Source of the DNA: Struthio camelus
Lineage: Eukaryota > Chordata > Aves > Struthioniformes > Struthionidae
Assembly: GCF_040807025.1 (NCBI RefSeq)
Contig: NC_090954.1
Span: 14,339,501-14,403,500 of the forward strand
Reading direction: 5' to 3'
DNA length: 64,000 nucleotides
The notes below the pieces were generated by a model that was given only the letters and a program-made list of their open reading frames with translations, did no database searches and was not told the origin of the DNA. Below are positions 56,050-64,000 of this stretch, piece after piece; within the stretch, counting starts at the first letter, position 1; the number at the start of each line of letters is the position of its first letter. The position numbers and the translations under genes are program-made.

Positions 56050-59000
56050 ACTGGACTTGTCTATTTTCAGTAGACTCAACACACAGTCTGTAAGATGTGG
56101 TAGTAACAATGTTTTGAAAGGGAGCTTATTTTATAAGCTATTAAAGCAGAGCCTGGATCAGGTTTAAGCAGAACTATAGTTCATTGTTCTGAACTTCATC
56201 TGGGAGTCAGTGCCTGCTGATTAGACTGCATGGTTATGGTAGTTCAACAGGCCCTTCAGCCCTTCTAATGCTGTGCCTTCTATTGCTTCATCCTTTGTCC
56301 ATCAAACATGCTAGGGTGTAAAACTAATATGTATGTTTTGTGGGAGGTGGGTGCCAGACATAATACTCTGGGCCTTTTACTTGAAGTTATGAACTGCTGA
56401 AGAAAATATGATCTAGGATGGTATATCTTAGATCCTCGTATGGCTTGATCAGACTAGAGGTCTGCAGCTGCATAATTGTCACTGCAATATGTGGCCCTCA
56501 CTGCTTTTACTGTGTCCAGAACCAAGGCTAGCACAGAGTAATCCTGTCCATCAAGTTACAAGAGCAGCAGGTCTAAAAGTTGCTGTACAACACTGGATAA
56601 AAGTTGAGTTTAACTAACTTGGCTTTGCTTCATTGGGGTGGCAGATGATTCTGTCTTACCATGAGTTTTATGAAGCTTGTAAGTATGTGATACTTCTGAG
56701 CAACTGTTTAAACCAGTAGATATCAGAAGTTCTAGAAAGAAAGAAAAGCAGTATGACTACTTGCAGTGGTTGTATAAACTGATACATTGGAGACCAGGCT
56801 AAAAATTAATAGTAGATGAAGCTGCTTAATGCATATAGTTGAACTTCTGATCTCTTTTCACCCAATAAACCATTGGGTGCTTTTCTTTTAATTGGTAAGA
56901 AGTCTCAGAAGTAAAGTCCTTAGTGAAAGGAAGTCAGGAATCCTAGTTATTACTACCAATCAGCTGCAGTTACAGTTTTGTGGGAAAAAATTAAGTCAGC
57001 CTTTGCTGTGAGGTAAAAAGCTACTTTTCTATTTGCTAGGCAGTACTCTGATCTACTTGGATTACAGCTGTTTGAGCTGCATTCAGGTATGTGTTCATCT
57101 TTACCATGAATCTGAATTTACTGGGATGTGGTGTTTTCTGGGTATTCACTAAGATAAAGCCTTTATGCTCTTCCATAATGCAGCTGAGCTCTAGTAACCT
57201 ATTTTACACTTAAGAGCAATTGCTTTGTCAATTTACCTTAATTTTGACTGGAAAATGAGGGATGAAATTCTTGATTTGCAGTTGTATTTCTGCTTGCATT
57301 TTATAATTAATGGTATGTAGTTTGGATTACTTGCTGCAAGGTTGAAGACCAAGGTAGGTTTTTAAGGAAGCAGTTTAAGGAAACCAGACTGGTGGCTTTA
57401 GAGACTATTATTGGCATCTTTCACTCTAGACCCCCTCTCCCCACTTCCTGTATGTAAACATTGGCTTGTTTCAAATAGGTGCTGCTCACTTCCACAGCAG
57501 TGCACAAATACTACAATGATTGCTGTAGTATGTGGGACCCTAGCAGTGATAGCCTTTGTGCTAATAATGTACAAACACCTCTTACCATTGAGCTGTATCC
57601 AAATAGCTTTCTACACAAAGCTGAATGAAAAGATGCACCATTATTCAGTGTTCGTGGCAATGGTTTCAGTGTCATCTACATGCTCTTAAGAGGTACGTGT
57701 AGGAGGAGGTGTGTCACAAATATCATGGATGCTAAGGTGGTTTTGTGTGGGTTTATAGGGTTATCTGAGAGCAGTCAAGGGAGAAAGGACAGGCATGTGT
57801 CTGAAAAATTACCAGAAACATCTGCTTTGGTCCATAGCTTTGACTTGACAAATGTTACTGGAAGCTGTCTTCCCCCCCTTCCTGCCCCATGGCTCTCCCT
57901 AATCTTCTGATGCATTTTAGTACAGTTTGCCTGGACTGGTATTCCTCAGTATCTCACTCAGTTTGGAAAATAATACAATTAAAAATATTAAACATCCTAT
58001 TTGTGTTCTCAGCATTATAGCTGAAAGTACACTGGGCCAGTGTTTCCCATGTTTGTAATTAAATTGTTAGGCTCTGTATGCTACTCTTAATAGTATGTTG
58101 CTTTTTCATCTAGCTACCTTAAGGAATGGTATTGGTGCTCAACAGATGCAAAGATTTTGAGCAACCTCTGCCATTTTTTCTAACTTTAAATGGGTTGTCA
58201 CAAGTGTGGATGAGATTATAGATTAATGTGCAGAATGTTATTACAGATGACAGCGTGTAGGGATGGATGGAAAGTGTTTTGACCTACAGATCCTATCAAA
58301 AGGAAATGAGGAAATAATGACACAAGAGCCCTTCAACAAACAGCTTTTAAAATCTGCTTCTTAAAAACAGACATCTGTCAGATTATCTATAGATGACTTT
58401 ACTATGCTTTATTGAATCTTTGAAGTGGCCTTGGGAACCAACAGACTGCGGTACCTTTTCCAGAACTGTTAGGCAGCTTGTTTACAACTTAAGTGTAATG
58501 GTCTTGGGTTTTGTGAAGCAAGATAGTCTGGTCATGTTATAACATACTATGTAACTACAAGCAGTTGCAAGACTAGCTTTTTAGCTCACTTGTTGCTTTA
58601 AATGTATGATATGCTTTAATGATTGCAAGTTGATAAAAGATGAAAATATTCTACATAAGAACTGGGATTAATTTGGCATGGATCAATAGTGCATACCCTG
58701 TAGTCCTGCTCCTTGGAGGCATACTATGTCTCCATCCTTACTTCACATGAAGATGCAGTGTGGATGTGCAACCATCTTCCTTTCATGCTGTGGTTTCTAG
58801 GAAACCTAAAGATGGGGGCAGGCAGCAAGAGACCCTCCCTTTATTCAAGGGGCTGCCTGGTCTATGGGTGCTGATGGGAATGTTTGCCATGTTATACTGA
58901 TATGGGTGATCAAAGCTGCTCTTCATCTTGAAAAGGGTAGCAGGCAGAGCTTAAACCTGTTTTCACTGTTCTGTGATTGTGGATGTTTCCTTAGGACACA

Positions 59001-62000
59001 TTTAATCACAACATTATTTCTCAGGAGGTAGATGAGCCTTTTGGGAATAATTCTGTTGCAAAATCTGATCTTCATTCTAGTAGGGCTAGAAATTTGCTCT
59101 TGCTAGTATTTGTTTAGTTTTTTAGGTATCTGATTCAGACATTGTTTCTGAAACCTCTCAGGGTAGCAGCTAAAGTTTTGAATTGCAAAGAATTTTATAA
59201 TAGCTGTTCATCTACTTTCTCTAGTTTCTTTTTTGCTAGAAATCTCAGGAATATCAAAAGCCAGAATTCAGAAAAATAGATATGGTTAAGGTGGTTCTAT
59301 ACAAAAATTTCATGTTTCTATTAATCCTTAATTGTATTTTAATAGCTCTTGGTACTGCATAACAGCTTGTCTCAGCTGAGATCTAAGTCTGGGCCTAAGT
59401 CTACCAGCTGCAAGAGCTGAACTATAGGCACTATAAAGGAAAGTAAGAAAGCAACAGAAATGACTTCCTTTGACTTTTTCTCTTTTACTAGCTCAAATGA
59501 GTTGGGGAGGAAAAAAGAATCCAAGCCCAATTTCAAAGAAAAATATCTAACTACAAGTCACTGAAATGGGTTAGAGTGCCATGAAGTGACCTCTTAGCAG
59601 TCATCCAGATAAAATGGTCATTGTTTCATAGGATGGGAAACACTAGACACTGATATGATATACCATAAGACTAGGACATTAAATCAACATAAATGTCCCA
59701 TAATTAAAAATAAGGTGTAACTTTTTACATCTCTAAACAGACCTCTCTTCTAGAGATACCAGTGCTTTGTACATGTCAAGGAAGTTTGTCATGGTAACAA
59801 AACAATTTGTTTTAGGATCTAAAAATCTCATAATCAAGCACCTAGCTATTTTTGGCATTTCTAGAAATCAGCTTTCTGTGCTAGGTCTGTGTGTGCATAT
59901 AGACACACATCAGACCATTTAATCATACTTGCTACTTGTAAGGTTCCATACTATCATGGTTGAACTTCTGTATAATCTTTAAGAATGATAACTAAATGAT
60001 TCAGATAGGTCTCTTGCTGCCAATAGGCTTTGATCTTGAGGCCTGAAATTATTACCTGTGGGGACAGTGGAATAGGTATGCAGAAAGTGTAGTGTCAGAG
60101 GCTTAAGAATTTGGCTCTCCTGTATGAGAGAACATTGATGCAGTTTAGAGCAGAAGTTAATAACAGTAGAATAAATATTCACATAGTGTAGTCTTCTAAA
60201 TTTAATTAAAGGGATTTAGTCATTTTTGGTAAGCCTATAGGAAAAAGAAACAGTCCATTCTCTACCTCTAACTTTCTAGATTTTTTTCCCTAAAATTTTA
60301 GAGGTATATTTAAGGTGCAGGGGAACTTGTTCTGTGTGATTCTTTTCCTAAGTAGTTCATCCAGTTTTCTGCACATGCTGTCTCCTATAGCTGTTGCCAA
60401 GCAACACAAGCCAGTCAAAGTAAAGTCTGAGTAAGAAGTGACCAAGGATTTTGAGGCTTTATCTGCAGATAACTGAGATCCGAAACATGTTACATGTAGC
60501 TGATTTTTAAGGCAAAACAGGAGTGTTGCTAAGAATCTCAGGTATGGGGTATAGACTTATGTTCAGCAACATGTAATACAAAAGTAAGACTTCATGTTAC
60601 TACAGCTAATATTTAGTGCTTAAAAATTGATTAGCTTTTTAAAGTGTTGACCATGAGCTTTTGTTTAAAAGGGTTTTTAAAAGACCTGTTCAATTTCAGA
60701 CACATCAATGGCTAAACCTTAAGTTAAGATAGCTGTTAGATGAATGATGAAGTTACCTTCAATATTGGTTAAGCATTAATAATTATCAGCACCAAATTCC
60801 AGGTAGCTGGGAATAGACTGCTGTAAGAAACATGAATATCTCCTCCAGGGCTTTTTGTTCTCATTGAGATTTCTCATAAATGCAGGTCAAAGCCTTTGTT
60901 TTTGCAAAGCTTTGTTTTCCAAACATTCACCTAAAAGCCAGCTAAAATAAATTAATCTTTTATTTGTCACATTTCATGTAGTTTTCAACTCGATTGGTTG
61001 AGGTTAAAGGGAGAAACTTGATTTGCAATAAAACAAAGCTGTGAGACTTGACCATTTTGTGGGTTGAGCTTCCCCTGTGCAGTGACTTGACATCATAGTC
61101 ACTCTTATATTTAGAAAATGTAAACTTTTACCCTCAGAGGTGTAAAACTAACCTTACAGGGCTCATAAGTAGCTGGCTTCCTGAGTCTGCATGGGAGCCT
61201 TGCCTCAGATTAGCACTGCTCCATGACATGTCACTTGTTAACACTGACTCCTACTGGTGACTGAAATTCAACTTCCTTAACTGTTTTACAGTGTCTGTAA
61301 GCATGAACTGCTTATGTTATAAAGCCTCATTACTCTATTGGGTTGTTGTCAGAAATAAATGGAACTAGAGTATGACATGGTGTCAGTGTATTACCCTGCA
61401 CAACCACAGTCCTACTTTAGTAGCTTTCTTTGATCAGGTTAATGCATTCAGTATGAAAATAATTCCACAACTCTAAAAGTCACAGCTTTGAGATCCTGAA
61501 TTTTAAATGTACAGCTCTGAAACCTAATGCCTGTTGGAGTTTTTTGATGTGAGTGATCCTTAATAGGCCAGTGTAATTGTGTAATGTGATCAGGAAATCT
61601 GGATTGCAAAAAATGGTGCATAGGGGTATCAGCGTGTAAAGTGTTGTCTTTGACAGTATTCTAACAGTGAGAATCACTAAATCCTCACCAGGATTTCTGT
61701 GAGGAGAACTTGGTTAACTTGGAGATTCATATGAAAACAATATTTTAGCAGGTTGAGTAGAATTACTTCAGTGCACATCAGACAATTCATCCTATTAGTA
61801 ATGTTCTGGCAGCAGGTAGCACCATGGTAACAGCATGTATTATGGCTTCTTGCTCCTGCAGCCTGACAGCTCTGGTGTGATGATGTTTGCCTTTGGTGCA
61901 TCGTGCACAGTGCAGGCATCTGTAATGGGTTTCATTGCTTCATTAATGTGAAGTGGAAGGTAAGTGTCAGCCCTAAGGAATTCAGTGTGCCTTTATCCTC

Positions 62001-64000
62001 TGAGGCTGCGGGGAACTGTATATCAGCCAAGGGCATTCTCCTCTTTCATTGTTTAAACAGAACACAAATTAAGAGCCTGGAGGCAATTGGTCTCTCCAGG
62101 GTTAGCAAAGCAGTGAATTTTGTGGATTTTAGTTTCACTATAGTGTTATAGTGCTAACAAAGTACTATATTGAAATACGATAATGTCCCTATAACTAGCC
62201 CCAAAGTTGTACTCAGTTTTCCAAAAGATACAGGCACTGATTCAGATCAGCAACATGTCTGTAACTAAATGCTGTGTTATGTATTTAGCAACTGACTGTG
62301 CAAGCATGGTTTTTTATATGAATTTCTTTGTGCAACGCATATAAGATAAGCATGATTGATACATTTATATCTTAACTGCAATTTAGAAGTAAAAGCATGG
62401 TGGGCCCATTGTGCTTGAGTGATCTACAAAATTGATGGAAGTTATTAAATAGCCCCAATGTGTATTTTTCACCGTTAAATTATGAAGAATACAAAATTGA
62501 AAAAAGCAGTGTGCAAATAACTTACTGGGGTAGGGGTTTGTGGTCTTCTGACGGGGTGAATTAGCCTCTCCCAGTTAGCAGAGCTAGAGGGAGGTCCACA
62601 GGTGCAGTATACTTCTAGTTCTAGAAATTATGTTGAACTTCCTATACTAGTGAAATTCCCATATTTAGTATGGGAGGTAGAACCTTTAGAGGCCTTCCAA
62701 TATAGCCTCTTCAGAGGCTCAGAGTGGCCCTCCTCTGAGCAGGAGAAAATATGTAGCCAATAGGTAAGTGTTTTACAAGCCCCTCTGTCCAAGTGAGTTG
62801 TTATACGCTCCAATTAGAGTAACTATTCATGCTTTAAGCACTGCAGGTCCTGTCCTTTCTCTTAGTTAAGGGACAAATGTGAAACTATTGTCCATAAGGA
62901 GAACTTCTAAAGACTAGAAGCAGGAGATAAGAGCTCAGTCTCGGATGTCTGTTTCAAAGATTGCTTTGTCAGTGTTTTTCTTGCAGATCTGAATTCTTCA
63001 CTTGCAGGAATATGAGATGTCTCATGTCTGAAATGATCTGAATCAAAATCCTAGATATTAACTTTGGAAAGCTTAAACCAGGATCAAGACTAAACTTTAA
63101 CAGTTTGACCTTATTACAACAAGTAATTATGATTATGTAGCACTGAAACAGATCTGAGATCCCTTCTGCAAGGATATTGCCAAGTAAAATGCTGAACGTC
63201 TCAAGATGTGCTGAAGACCTTTAAGATCAAATAAGATGGAGGTACCATCTTCTGGTGATGCAGATTGTAGTGGGTTTTTTCCCCACTGGTATTTATCAGG
63301 AACTTAAAGGATGCAACTCTAGTTCTGCTTTAAGATGACATAATGATGAGTTGTAGCTACACTCATCATTATTTTTGCTGGGGTTTTGAATGGGGGGGGG
63401 GGGGAAGCCTTTGTGTGGGACACTGAAGATTTCTAGAGTAGCTAGAGTGATGCAGAGCAGGAGAAAACGTGTATGGAGTTGTATCCTTCTTGGTGACAGT
63501 GTTTCCCTTCTATCTCCAACTCAGCTTCTTCTGTAAGCTTTATAGATTTTATATGGGCACATCCCATAAAATACTGATTTCTGACCTAACTGAGCACACT
63601 TAAACTTTATTACTTTGATCCATAACATTCAGAGAAGCATTCTGGCAGCAATGACCAGCTAAGATGACACTCACTTCAGTTCACAACTCTGCTATTTAGG
63701 GGTAAATTTTTTTTCCCCAGGAAACTGACTCCTGAAGAAATCCCTGACAAGGTTGCAACTATTTTTGAGCTATTCAAACATCTAGGGAAGTCTTTTGCAT
63801 TTCTTTTCAAGTGTTTGGTTTGGCTTTAGGCACACACATTTAGCTTCAGTTAGTCACAAGCTCCTTCCTAAGAGGGTCTTGTGGAGCTGTACTGTCAAGC
63901 TGTGCTCTTCTTGTGGCAAGAGTATTCCCAATTTGAGATAAGGTCCTGCAGAAAATAGAGGTATGGTTGGGGCAGCTTTGAAGACAAATTTGATCTCATT
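56050..64000. other. Downstream of PTTG1: no gene recognised
   Basis: About 8 kb of moderately AT-rich sequence with short open frames of no recognisable product, a G13 run at 63392-63404 and no mobile element I can identify. I looked for the mature miR-146a sequence, whose gene lies downstream of PTTG1 in other amniotes, and did not see it on either strand; it probably lies beyond the right edge. Confidence 0.65.
63392..63404. repeat. Poly-G homopolymer (G13)
   Basis: An uninterrupted run of 13 G on the plus strand in the region downstream of PTTG1. Confidence 0.85.

Noticed and set aside
56050-64000. Search for miR-146a
   Set aside because: The mature sequence was not seen on either strand. 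The microRNA is expected downstream of PTTG1 but probably lies outside the window.
1-64000. CRISPR arrays, operons, bacterial or viral genes
   Set aside because: Every supported gene is a spliced vertebrate gene. The tandem repeats lack spacer structure, and no viral or prokaryotic coding sequence was recognised.

Overview
The window is vertebrate nuclear DNA, almost certainly from a bird. It has spliced genes with GT/AG introns, CpG islands and simple repeats, and one recognisable repeat is the 3' end of a CR1 LINE, the dominant avian retrotransposon. The gene order CCNJL - C1QTNF2 - SLU7 - PTTG1, with the first three on the minus strand and PTTG1 on the plus strand, matches human 5q33.3 and, from general knowledge, chicken chromosome 13. 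I cannot name the species.

Layout. 1-13.6 kb: the 5' part of CCNJL (cyclin J-like), with two coding exons, a large first intron and a CpG-island promoter that carries a GC-rich 46/50-bp minisatellite; the rest of the gene lies off the left edge. 13.6-21.6 kb: intergenic, with a small unassigned CpG-rich patch near 18.2 kb. 21.6-25.3 kb: C1QTNF2, complete coding sequence in two exons (285 aa), with a spliced 5'UTR whose first exon may lie in the CpG island near 33.1-33.9 kb. 34-40 kb: intergenic. 40.0-52.4 kb: SLU7, complete in 15 coding exons (580 aa). 52.2-52.8 kb: a shared CpG-island promoter from which SLU7 runs left and PTTG1 runs right. 53.4-56.0 kb: PTTG1 (securin), complete in five coding exons (193 aa) with a clear polyA signal. 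56.0-64.0 kb: no gene recognised; the miR-146a gene, which follows PTTG1 in other amniotes, was not found here.

SLU7 (second-step splicing factor) and PTTG1 (anaphase inhibitor) share a promoter. Its PTTG1 side has two CCAAT boxes 32 bp apart with a MYB-type site between them, as in G2/M genes. CCNJL and C1QTNF2 (secreted collagen/C1q protein) are unrelated in function; their proximity reflects conserved synteny, not an operon. I saw no sign of a new biological system. The points worth checking are regulatory (minisatellite at the CCNJL promoter, cell-cycle promoter grammar, non-coding exons) and a few lineage differences in the proteins.
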